A stretch of DNA of 17,610 bases from CAZDUZ01 sp964508755 (GTDB taxonomy: Bacteria > Patescibacteriota > Dojkabacteria > SC72 > JAFGCJ01): positions 1 through 17,610 of the forward strand of contig CAZDUZ010000018.1 of the NCBI GenBank assembly GCA_964508755.1. The letters run 5' to 3'. Of this stretch, positions 1-6,654 are shown in pieces (position 1 is the first letter of the stretch; each line of letters opens with the position of its first letter). Under the pieces are notes generated by a model that worked only from the letters and a program-made list of their open reading frames with translations, had not been told where the DNA came from and searched no databases. A program made the position numbers and the translations under genes.

Positions 1-1071
1 ATCAGAATCAACAACGGTCAATGTTCCCAGTCCATTCACAATAATTCGTTGTCCTGAAGAATCCTCAGTACCATTTTGTTCCCGGGAGACGGAGGTGAGT
101 AGAACTTTTCCATTTTCATTAATCCGACAGTAATTGCATAGTAAAGCACTTCCGGTCAACTCCAAATTGGATGTGCTACCCACACTAAACTGCTTTACTC
201 GAGGGGCAGTAAGACGCAACGAATCAGAACCTCGTAACAAAACGCTTGTATATGAAAATGTTGTATTTTCCCACGCTATTCCGAACCATTCTGAATTAAA
301 TTCGCCTGTAGGAACAGTAAGAGTATCATTAACATTGAATTCAAACTGATCTTCAAGGGTTCCAGGACTTTGTAGATAGAGTTCAACTTGATTTGAATTA
401 CGAATATTCAGTTGATCGCCGTCATACAGCTCGAATATAAATGATTGAACGGTAGAATCTTCTAGGTCGATTTTCCAACCAAGTTTTGATTCAAGAGTAG
501 TATTTAAAATTACTCCAGAATTAATATCGTTAAAGGAATCTTCATTGTCAACGGTTAATGAAAGCGAAAGTGAAGAGTTTGAAGCAGAAACTTTACTTTT
601 TTCACGAATGTAAACTGGTCCGATTGTTGAATTTTCCAATGAAAGTGATGAGCGTTCATACATAAAAAGACTTTCAAGGAGGACAAGCTTTGAATCCTTA
701 AGTGACATTCGTGGAGATCCTTTACTATCACTAAAGAGAGAAACGACAAATGAACCCTCTTCCGCTTCAATCGAAGATTCGTTTAAGGAAAGCTGCGAAG
801 CTCCTTCAATATAAATATTTCGTGGTGAAATTTCAGATGAAGCAATGACGAGCTCTGCAGAATCAAGCGTAAGTCTCCCTTGCTTTCTGATAAAAATGTC
901 CTGCTGTTCGGTACGAGTTTCGTCTTTGAGATTAATAGTTTTCCCGTTTATATCCCATCCGGGAAGCCGTAATCCACTATACCAAAGGTACGCAACAGCC
1001 CCGAGAATTACGACAATAACAACCCCGAGGTCAACTAACGACTGTTTCTTAAAGCGACTTATAAGCGACAC
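1..1071 (-). CDS. Membrane-anchored repetitive (beta-solenoid-like) protein, C-terminus outside the window
   Basis: A 357-codon open frame runs without a stop from a GTG at 1071 to the window edge, so the C-terminus is missing. The GTG lies 17 bases after the mscL stop, with AAAGG five bases upstream of it; no ATG is available. Residues 1-11 are basic (RFKK), residues 12-33 form one hydrophobic helix (DLGVVIVVILGAVAYLWYSG), and everything after is predicted extracytoplasmic. The exported part is a run of short Ser/Asn/Leu-rich repeats such as LSLENSTI, SLKDSKLVL and VSASNSSLSLSL. This resembles the polar/hydrophobic alternation of right-handed beta-helix or auto-adhesin-like domains. A CNYC pair occurs about 40 residues before the edge. 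I do not recognise a named family. Reading direction and spacing make it the third gene of the heliorhodopsin-mscL cluster. A surface or cell-wall role is inferred. Confidence 0.72.
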   Translation of the reverse strand, partial: MSLISRFKKQSLVDLGVVIVVILGAVAYLWYSGLRLPGWDINGKTINLKDETRTEQQDIFIRKQGRLTLDSAELVIASSEISPRNIYIEGASQLSLNESSIEAEEGSFVVSLFSDSKGSPRMSLKDSKLVLLESLFMYERSSLSLENSTIGPVYIREKSKVSASNSSLSLSLTVDNEDSFNDINSGVILNTTLESKLGWKIDLEDSTVQSFIFELYDGDQLNIRNSNQVELYLQSPGTLEDQFEFNVNDTLTVPTGEFNSEWFGIAWENTTFSYTSVLLRGSDSLRLTAPRVKQFSVGSTSNLELTGSALLCNYCRINENGKVLLTSVSREQNGTEDSSGQRIIVNGLGTLTVVDSD

Positions 1072-1088
1072 ACCAACCTTTACCGATA

Positions 1089-1397
1089 TTATTTCTTCTC
1101 CTTGGGTTTATCCATTTTGTCTAAACCGAGCTTTTTCACACCGAAGTATACAACGAGCGCTATTACAATAAAATCAATTAGAACGCTTAAAAATTCTCCT
1201 ACTTCAAGTTTCGTGTCACCAATACTTAAAGCAAAAGAGGTCAGTCCTTTCGCTCTTCCTAACGCTAGACCGAGAAGAGGATTGATAATATTTGTAATTA
1301 ACCCGGTAACAAGCTTCGAAACAGCTCCTCCGAGGATAAATCCTACTGCTAGTCCAACGACACCTTGTTCACGAATGAAGTCAAGAAACCCTTTCAT
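1089..1397 (-). CDS. mscL: Large-conductance mechanosensitive channel MscL (short form)
   Basis: The 102-residue protein has the MscL layout. An amphipathic N-terminal helix (MKGFLDFIREQGVVG) leads into TM1 with the Gly/Ala-rich pore-lining pattern (GLAVGFILGGAVSKLVTGLITNIINPLLG). A short periplasmic loop (about residues 46-65) follows, then TM2 (FLSVLIDFIVIALVVYFGVKKL) and a Lys-rich tail (KMDKPKEKK). Family members are usually 120-150 residues, so the periplasmic loop and C-terminal bundle are both reduced here. MscL opens at near-lytic membrane tension and releases osmolytes. The start is 43 bases after the heliorhodopsin stop on the same strand, and the next gene starts 17 bases after its stop, which supports co-transcription. 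Family assignment is firm. A link between channel and rhodopsin beyond co-location is inference. Confidence 0.93.
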   Translation of the reverse strand: MKGFLDFIREQGVVGLAVGFILGGAVSKLVTGLITNIINPLLGLALGRAKGLTSFALSIGDTKLEVGEFLSVLIDFIVIALVVYFGVKKLGLDKMDKPKEKK

Positions 1398-1440
1398 GAA
1401 ATGAGAATAATAAAATTAAAAAAGTTGATACATTTTCTGT

Positions 1441-2205
1441 TTACACTGGTCGCAATGTACCAGCAAAAACCTGCCACGCAAGAGCTGATTTAGCTAACAG
1501 ACTCAACAGAATATATACTTTCTCTCCGAAGGAATAATCCTTCCACTTTCCAACCTTTTTGTATTGAAGCACCATATTCAATGCAAAACTGTTAAAGAAA
1601 ACGAATATCGAGAAAAATATCCAATATACAAAGTCAGGCGCTTTATTTTCACCGTCTCCACTATAAATGAGGTACAAAGCTACAACCACCCAGGGTAGAA
1701 TTCCTGCAAGACATCCAAATATATAGGGTAACCAATCAGTCTTCTTGGTCAACTGATTGTAACGCTCCATCATAAGTCCCCACAAAATCATCATCGCATT
1801 CATGAAGAAAATCATAATGATAAGGCTGAGATCATACACACCCACAAGCATAGCAATCACGACCATCATGACCGAAGAACTTACCGAATATTCTATCCAG
1901 CGGGCATAATTAATACCTTTTTTAATGTTGCTTTCGTACCATTCATATATTCGGGGAAGAGAAATAATAAAATGAGCAGCAGAAGATAGAAGTAAGAACA
2001 ATGCAACCAATGGTCCAATTTGTAGTTCAGTTAGATAATCAAGAACTGGTGAAAGTGTTCTTTGATCAACATCAAATTCAAGATAACTCGTTGTAACAGG
2101 TAGAGCAAATGTGTTACTCAAAGAAATCATCAAAAGACCTTGAGCTAAATGCAAGAAACCCATAACAACATTGTAAAGTCGCAACTTACTCACAGAGAAA
2201 TTCAT
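1441..2205 (-). CDS. Heliorhodopsin (retinal-binding photoreceptor membrane protein)
   Basis: The 254-residue, seven-helix protein matches heliorhodopsin rather than type-1 rhodopsins. TM7 carries the retinal Schiff-base lysine K239 in LSLLAKSALAWQVFAGTL. TM3 carries the counterion motif RWIEYSVSSS, with E105. The K239-E105 spacing of 134 residues equals that of K241-E107 in the founding protein 48C12, as I recall that sequence. Other family hallmarks are present: HLAQ (H19) in TM1, AHF (H78) in TM2, LPYIFGCLAGILPWV in TM5, and FFNSFALNMVLQYKKVGKW before TM7. Heliorhodopsins sit inverted in the membrane (N-terminus inside) and do not pump ions; light-sensing or enzyme-regulating roles have been proposed. 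No retinal-synthesis gene lies in this window. It is the first gene of a cluster with mscL and the repetitive membrane protein, read from an extended -10 promoter at 2269-2277. Confidence 0.95.
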   Translation of the reverse strand: MNFSVSKLRLYNVVMGFLHLAQGLLMISLSNTFALPVTTSYLEFDVDQRTLSPVLDYLTELQIGPLVALFLLLSSAAHFIISLPRIYEWYESNIKKGINYARWIEYSVSSSVMMVVIAMLVGVYDLSLIIMIFFMNAMMILWGLMMERYNQLTKKTDWLPYIFGCLAGILPWVVVALYLIYSGDGENKAPDFVYWIFFSIFVFFNSFALNMVLQYKKVGKWKDYSFGEKVYILLSLLAKSALAWQVFAGTLRPV

Positions 2206-2268
2206 CCTAGTATTGAGTAATTAAATTAAACCTAACGGATAACATACCTTTGAAATTTAAGCTGAATC

Positions 2269-2277
2269 ATTATAGCA
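2269..2277 (-). promoter_or_regulatory. Extended -10 promoter of the heliorhodopsin-mscL cluster
   Basis: On the minus strand the sequence reads TGCTATAAT, a perfect TATAAT with the extended -10 TGn. The predicted transcript start is near 2262, giving a leader of about 57 bases before the heliorhodopsin ATG. The hexamer 17 bases upstream (CTGAAA) is a poor -35, as expected for an extended -10 promoter. The assignment is from sequence pattern only. Confidence 0.6.
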
Positions 2278-2318
2278 CAGCTACTACAATTTTCAGGTAG
2301 GAGTAAGATGATTTACTG

Positions 2319-2819
2319 TTAAAAAATTACTAATACAAACCAGAGCAGCGCCAAAAGAAAACCAAGGAATAGTTTTATTGCTACTCCAACAAACCATCCG
2401 ACTACAGCAGAGATCCCTGATTGAGCTGATTCTCTAAGCGCTCGTCTAAGTAGAATCGCTTCAGCGATAAATGCGCCAAGAAAAAGACCAATAACAAGTC
2501 CGGGAAGATTAAAAATAAGCACCCCAATAATAGATCCAACAAACGAACCAATCATCCCCCATTTTGTTGCTCCATACTTTTTTGAGAGAGCAAATGAAAA
2601 GACATTATCGATAATCGAAGCAAAAGCACTCACAAGAAGGGCAATAAAAACAATTCCAGGACCTACCCCTGAATCCTTCACAAAAAACAACACAAGATAG
2701 CCCAAAAAAATGACCCATATACCGGGAAGATTCACAATATTTATAACAAATCCAAGAAGAACAAGAAGTCCAGAAATAACATACCAAAGAATTGAGAGAT
2801 CCATACGAAAAGCATACAC
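2319..2819 (-). CDS. DUF456 family integral membrane protein
   Basis: The 166-residue protein is almost entirely hydrophobic. It shows the DUF456 pattern: an N-terminal helix ending in the conserved NLPGIWVIFLGYLV, a second segment (GPGIVFIALLVSAFASIIDNVF), the conserved YGATKWGMIGSFVGSIIG with NLPGLVIGLFLGAFIAE, and a C-terminal helix (GWFVGVAIKLFLGFLLALLWFVLV). Glycine zippers suggest tightly packed helices. The family function is unknown. A second in-frame ATG at 2804 (MDLSILW) is an equally plausible start, and neither has a Shine-Dalgarno sequence. A promoter at 2844-2873 serves it, and it is divergent from the ABC-F gene. It lies 113 bases upstream of the heliorhodopsin, which has its own promoter, so it may or may not be co-transcribed with that cluster. 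Confidence 0.85.
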   Translation of the reverse strand: MYAFRMDLSILWYVISGLLVLLGFVINIVNLPGIWVIFLGYLVLFFVKDSGVGPGIVFIALLVSAFASIIDNVFSFALSKKYGATKWGMIGSFVGSIIGVLIFNLPGLVIGLFLGAFIAEAILLRRALRESAQSGISAVVGWFVGVAIKLFLGFLLALLWFVLVIF

Positions 2820-2843
2820 GATTGAGAATTAATAGGCTACTAG

Positions 2844-2873
2844 AATATACCTAGACAGATTCAATTCATTCAA
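2844..2873 (-). promoter_or_regulatory. Sigma70-type promoter of the DUF456 gene
   Basis: On the minus strand, -35 TTGAAT (2868-2873) and -10 TATATT (2844-2849) are separated by 18 bases. The predicted start is near 2837, about 18 bases before the first ATG at 2819. It is divergent from the ABC-F promoter at 2894-2902 within the same 110-base intergenic region. Confidence 0.5.
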
Positions 2874-2893
2874 TCTCCCCTCTCGACATCATT

Positions 2894-2902
2894 TGTTATA
2901 AT
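2894..2902 (+). promoter_or_regulatory. Extended -10 promoter of the ABC-F gene
   Basis: TGTTATAAT is a perfect TATAAT preceded by the extended -10 TGn. The predicted start near 2909 gives a leader of about 20 bases before the ATG at 2930. No -35 consensus lies 17 bases upstream. The leader contains no clear Shine-Dalgarno sequence. Confidence 0.6.
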
Positions 2903-2929
2903 GCCGACATAAATAAATGTTTTCCAAGA

Positions 2930-4438
2930 ATGCTTAGACTTGATCGCATTTCAAAATCATATTCGTTCCCTCTTTTCGAGGATGTATCTTTTACGGTTGG
3001 AAATAAGGAAAAGATTGGACTTGTAGGACTAAACGGCTGCGGGAAAACCACTCTTTTTAAAATTATATCTGGAAAAGAAGAACCTGACAGGGGAAGTGTC
3101 ATTCTTGAAGATGAAGCTATCGCTCTTCTTCCACAGGAATTTGATATGTCGGGAGAGGAGCTTGTCGGAGAATACCTCGAGTCTCTTGTTCCTGATCAAA
3201 AAACTGAGATGTATCTTGTAAAAATTATCCTCTCGAAACTTGGAATAGCTGATATTGATGAGTATGAACCGCTTAACCAATTAAGTGAAGGACAAAAAAT
3301 GAAGCTGTACCTGACTAAGCTTCTTATGGGTAAACAAATAGAACGGAAATCACGAAATGTAGTGATTACCCCTTCAAATCTCTCTCAGCACCCTCCCATC
3401 CTGCTTCTTGATGAACCAACAAACCACCTTGATATCGAGGGAATTCTTTGGCTTGAATCATTTCTAGAAAATTACGATGGTATTGTATTTTGTATCTCTC
3501 ATGACCGTGCGTTTCTCAACTCAGTCTGTACACATATTTTTGAGATTGATGAACAGACTATCCATCAGTATACAGGGAATTACGATGACTACCTAGAACA
3601 GAAAGCAGAACGAATCGAATTTCGAAGACAGCAGTTTATGAGACAGGAACGAAAGCGGAAACAACTTGAAAACCTTATCAGCTCGGCACGAAAAATTAGC
3701 GATGGTACGAAAAGAGGAAATGCGGTGGAGGCAGCAAAAAAACGACTTATTCGTGAAGTACTACGAAACGAAATTCAACTGTACACCAAAAAACAGATAA
3801 AAGAGTTTTCTATCGCTGGTTCCGTACATGCATCCAAGAAAATGCTTTCAGTGAAAGAATTATCGTTTAGCTACCCAGGGACCTCGAAGGAAATAATCAA
3901 AGACAGTTCTCAAATACTTTTTGGCGGAGAAAAGTTCTGGATTTATGGTCCCAACGGTAGCGGAAAAACAACCTTTATTAAACTTCTTATCGGACAGCTA
4001 GCTGGTTATAGGGGAAGCATTACCTGGGGGCCGAATGTCAGGTTTGCCTACTTTTCACAAAATCAAGCACATCTTCCCCGCGATGAAAAAGTTGCGGCAT
4101 ATTTTATGAAACAAACCGGTATTCCTTTTGAAAACTCATTTGGAGCTCTTAATAAGTTTCTTTTTGACAAGGAGCAGAGGGATACTGTTATCGGTATGCT
4201 CAGCCCCGGTCAACGAGCACGATTGTCTTTTGCAATTTTTGCTCAACAGAATTACGATTTTCTCATTCTCGATGAACCTACAAACCATCTCGACATCGAG
4301 ACCAAGGAGCTTATCGAACTAGCTTTAGCAGAATTTGCAGGAAATATTCTCCTCATCTCCCATGATCGATATTTCGTAAAAAACGTTGGCCCGACAAGGG
4401 CAGGTCATTTTGTCGAGGGAGTATTTGTAGAGGAATAG
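2930..4438 (+). CDS. ABC-F family ATPase (translation factor / ribosome-protection type)
   Basis: The 502-residue protein has two fused ABC ATPase domains and no membrane segment, which defines the ABC-F family (EttA/Uup/Vga-like). NBD1 has Walker A GLNGCGKTT (33-41), signature LSEGQ (118-122), Walker B ILLLDEPTNHLD (157-168) and switch ISHDR (189-193). A charged helical linker with YTGNYDDYLEQKAER and RRQQFMRQERKRKQ follows (about 214-290). NBD2 has GPNGSGKTT (340-348), LSPGQ (424-428), FLILDEPTNHLDIET (444-458) and LLISHDRYF (474-482). Such proteins bind the ribosomal E site and adjust stalled or drug-bound ribosomes. NBD1 holds about 20 extra residues (roughly 134-155) between signature and Walker B; NBD2 has no such insertion. 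Which ABC-F subfamily this is cannot be settled by eye. The stop codon directly abuts the stop of the opposing gene at 4439. Confidence 0.93.
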   Translation: MLRLDRISKSYSFPLFEDVSFTVGNKEKIGLVGLNGCGKTTLFKIISGKEEPDRGSVILEDEAIALLPQEFDMSGEELVGEYLESLVPDQKTEMYLVKIILSKLGIADIDEYEPLNQLSEGQKMKLYLTKLLMGKQIERKSRNVVITPSNLSQHPPILLLDEPTNHLDIEGILWLESFLENYDGIVFCISHDRAFLNSVCTHIFEIDEQTIHQYTGNYDDYLEQKAERIEFRRQQFMRQERKRKQLENLISSARKISDGTKRGNAVEAAKKRLIREVLRNEIQLYTKKQIKEFSIAGSVHASKKMLSVKELSFSYPGTSKEIIKDSSQILFGGEKFWIYGPNGSGKTTFIKLLIGQLAGYRGSITWGPNVRFAYFSQNQAHLPRDEKVAAYFMKQTGIPFENSFGALNKFLFDKEQRDTVIGMLSPGQRARLSFAIFAQQNYDFLILDEPTNHLDIETKELIELALAEFAGNILLISHDRYFVKNVGPTRAGHFVEGVFVEE

Positions 4439-4942
4439 TTACATAAGCGAATAGGTTATTCCTAATCTTTGCTCAGATGCTTTTTTTATCCAGTATGCTA
4501 TTGAATCAAAGGAATCAATATCTTTGAATAGAACCGGATCAGTTTCTTCCATTGCTTGTGCAAGCTGAACAACCTCATCAGCATTTAACCGTCCCGCCCA
4601 ATTAGGAGAAACATAATCGGGAGAGTAGTTGATAGTCGTATCTTTAATACTCAAACGAAGCAGAAGCTTAAATCTTTCGTCATTGGTCTTTTCATACAGT
4701 ATTGACCCAACTTTCACAGCAAGAGAATCATATTGAAGGGTAGTATCAAGACTAGGATAGGATACAGTAGAACGTAGTGACATATCATCAAATCCAAGCG
4801 TTTTCCTTAATTCACGATACTCTGGTCCGAGACGTTTTTCATATTTTTCAACCTCTACAGATTGAACCTTTCCATCTTTTTCTTGCAGTTCCTTCTCATA
4901 CTTTTCCCAATCAAAAAGAACAGGAATGGTGCTAACCGACAT
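4439..4942 (-). CDS. Hypothetical cytoplasmic protein, 167 residues
   Basis: I do not recognise a family. The N-terminal third is highly charged and probably helical (DWEKYEKELQEKDGKVQSVEVEKYEKRLG), followed by a more mixed domain. That domain contains YDSLAVKVGSILYEKTNDERFKLLLRLS and an Asp/Glu-rich helical C-terminus (NADEVVQLAQAMEETDPVLF, ending SEQRLGITYSLM). There is no signal peptide, membrane helix or cysteine motif. The codon pattern and the uninterrupted frame on the strand opposite to ABC-F support a real gene. Its stop at 4439-4441 touches the ABC-F stop at 4436-4438 with no intervening base, so the two genes converge without room for a terminator. The start is divergent from the small-membrane-protein/radical SAM operon across 97 bases. 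Confidence 0.6.
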   Translation of the reverse strand: MSVSTIPVLFDWEKYEKELQEKDGKVQSVEVEKYEKRLGPEYRELRKTLGFDDMSLRSTVSYPSLDTTLQYDSLAVKVGSILYEKTNDERFKLLLRLSIKDTTINYSPDYVSPNWAGRLNADEVVQLAQAMEETDPVLFKDIDSFDSIAYWIKKASEQRLGITYSLM

Positions 4943-5039
4943 TCATACTAATTAATAAATTAACGAATATCTAATCTACCACTTGAAATTTATAAAGAAA
5001 AGAATTACGCTGAAATCAGTAAATTTGTACCTCTGATTG

Positions 5040-5339
5040 ATGAGTATTTCTGACCGTTTTCTTTCATTTCTCACCGATGGAATAATCTACCTCAAAAACT
5101 TCAGAAATCCCGGTAGTTACAGTCAACAATTTCAAGTGTATTACGGCCCAGCCCCTATGTATGGTGTTCCAGAACCTCAACCATTATCCTGGCTCGAAAA
5201 CATTTGGCAATCTGAATACAAAGTTCTTCTTCTTCTCATTCCCTTCGCAAGTATTGTCGTGATCATTGGTGTATTGTACTTCGGGGTTAAAGCACTCGGA
5301 AACAAGAAAAAGAGTACCGCACCCGTGAAAAAAACCTAA
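5040..5339 (+). CDS. Small single-TM protein, first gene of the radical SAM operon
   Basis: The 99-residue protein has a polar N-terminal region rich in Tyr, Pro and Gln (NPGSYSQQFQVYYGPAPMYG, then VPEPQPLSW). One strongly hydrophobic helix (EYKVLLLLIPFASIVVIIGVLYFGVKAL) and a Lys-rich cytoplasmic tail (GNKKKSTAPVKK) follow. By the positive-inside rule the N-terminal domain would be outside. The ATG at 5040 is preferred over an in-frame TTG just before it; no Shine-Dalgarno sequence is visible. I recognise no family. It is followed 18 bases later by another small membrane protein and then by a radical SAM/SPASM enzyme, so it could be a substrate, partner or membrane tether of that enzyme. That role is inference from context only. 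Confidence 0.6.
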   Translation: MSISDRFLSFLTDGIIYLKNFRNPGSYSQQFQVYYGPAPMYGVPEPQPLSWLENIWQSEYKVLLLLIPFASIVVIIGVLYFGVKALGNKKKSTAPVKKT

Positions 5340-5357
5340 CGTCAGCATTTTCTCGAG

Positions 5358-5540
5358 TTGTCATTGTCTCTATTCTTCATAATTACCCTCTGTGCAGTGA
5401 TGCCAATCGGAGTTCTTGTAGTTACCATTGTTGTAGTAGCAAAATCGTCTCAGACCTTTCTACCAGAGATGCAAAAGGGAGTGAAAAAGTTACACCGAAT
5501 GATTTCGCTTAAGAAACACTCAGACCATGACCTTCATTAA
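5358..5540 (+). CDS. Small single-TM protein, second gene of the radical SAM operon
   Basis: The 60-residue open frame starts at TTG 5358 because no ATG precedes the membrane helix; later TTG or GTG starts are possible. Residues 3-28 form one hydrophobic helix (SLFFIITLCAVMPIGVLVVTIVVVA). A short soluble C-terminal tail rich in Lys and His (MQKGVKKLHRMISLKKHSDHDLH) follows. The last 14 bases overlap the start of the radical SAM gene (ATG 5527), which indicates translational coupling. No family is recognised. The unusual start codon makes the exact N-terminus uncertain, but the placement between two same-strand genes supports a real gene. Confidence 0.5.
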   Translation: MSLSLFFIITLCAVMPIGVLVVTIVVVAKSSQTFLPEMQKGVKKLHRMISLKKHSDHDLH

Positions 5541-6597
5541 TGACCTCTTCTATTCTGGAGAAATGGAAATATGGCGTAGACAGCGGAACTGGAATCGCAA
5601 CACTCATCAGCTGAATTATTTGTTCTGGGAAGCAACTGTTGCATGCAACTTCAAGTGTAAGCATTGCGGTAGTGCTTACGAACGCCTCAAAGGGAAAGAA
5701 GAACTGACGACCAAGGAAGCCCTCTCAGTGTTTACTTCCATCGCAGAAGACTTCGACCCATCGTCGATCACGGTTGCAATAACCGGAGGAGAACCACTCG
5801 TCCGTAAAGACCTCGTTGAAGTTGGACGAAAGCTATCAGAACTTGGATTTGGATGGGGATTGGTAACCAATGGCTATTTGATGAATAAAGAAATGGCGAG
5901 AGACCTTGTTCGGGCAGGTATGAAAACCGTCGTTGTTAGCATCGACGATATAGGCAACAGACATGACGTATTTCGAGGGGTGAAAGGTGCGTATGAGCAC
6001 GCCATTAGGGCCATAAGAAACCTTAGTGCAATCGGAGGACTTAAAGACATACAAATCACAACTACCGTTACAGCACAAACAGTAGACAGACTAGAGGACC
6101 TTAGAAATGAATTTCTGACACTTCCAATCACTTCATGGAGAGTTATGGCAGTTTCACCCATTGGAAGGGCAAAAAAGAATCACAAATTTCTACTAACCAA
6201 ATCTCAGATAGAGCAAATACTTACCTTTATACTTGAAACACAGAAGTCTAAATCGGTATCAATACCAGTTTTTTATGGATGTGAAAATTATCTCGGAAAA
6301 AAATATGAGGCAAAAGTGCGACCCTACTATTTTGAGTGCAGAGCAGGAATTAACGTAGGAAGCATTTTGTACAATGGCGATATATTTGTATGTCCGAATG
6401 TACCGCGCACCTCTCGACTGATACAAGGAAATGTCCGCAAAGAAAGGTTTTCAGATGTATGGAATACTAAGTTTGAGTATTTTAGAAATACAAATCTATA
6501 TGCTCCCAAATCGTGTTCCGACTGTAAACATTGGAATTACTGTGAGGGCGGTTCAAGACATCTCGGAGATAATCCGTGTTTCATGACAATGGAATAA
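5527..6597 (+). CDS. Radical SAM/SPASM-domain enzyme
   Basis: The 356-residue protein has the radical SAM cluster motif C40-NFK-C44-KH-C47, the SAM-binding GGEP (87-90) and downstream barrel motifs (LVTNGYLM, VVVSIDD). The C-terminus is a SPASM domain with cysteines at 252, 271 and 289 (CRAG...NGDIFVCPN) and at 330, 333, 339 and 351 (CSDCKHWNYC...NPC), enough for one or two auxiliary iron-sulfur clusters. SPASM enzymes mostly modify peptides or proteins, or act in cofactor synthesis (PqqE, anSME, NirJ types). The substrate cannot be named from sequence. The frame overlaps the preceding 60-residue membrane protein by 14 bases, so the three genes form one coupled operon. No RiPP-type precursor with a clear leader/core is seen, but the two small upstream proteins are the only candidate partners. 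The gene is convergent with the HD-domain gene across 57 bases. Confidence 0.92.
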   Translation: MTFINDLFYSGEMEIWRRQRNWNRNTHQLNYLFWEATVACNFKCKHCGSAYERLKGKEELTTKEALSVFTSIAEDFDPSSITVAITGGEPLVRKDLVEVGRKLSELGFGWGLVTNGYLMNKEMARDLVRAGMKTVVVSIDDIGNRHDVFRGVKGAYEHAIRAIRNLSAIGGLKDIQITTTVTAQTVDRLEDLRNEFLTLPITSWRVMAVSPIGRAKKNHKFLLTKSQIEQILTFILETQKSKSVSIPVFYGCENYLGKKYEAKVRPYYFECRAGINVGSILYNGDIFVCPNVPRTSRLIQGNVRKERFSDVWNTKFEYFRNTNLYAPKSCSDCKHWNYCEGGSRHLGDNPCFMTME

Positions 6598-6654
6598 GAA
6601 AAGCTATGTATTATTGAGAATTCGGTTATCTCTACGCCCCTCAATACATCCTGA

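Noticed and set aside
1102..1404. 100-codon plus-strand open frame over mscL
   Set aside because: It is antisense to a clear MscL gene and has no recognisable protein features; treated as a shadow.
1441..2205. Type-1 (pump-like) rhodopsin
   Set aside because: TM3 has RWIEYS instead of the D-x-x-x-x-x-x-T/D pump motif, and TM7 matches the heliorhodopsin AKSALAWQ motif.
6607..6652. Possible terminator between the radical SAM and HD genes
   Set aside because: ATGTATTATTGAG and CTCAATACAT can pair only after bulging and have no U-tract, so it is not convincing.
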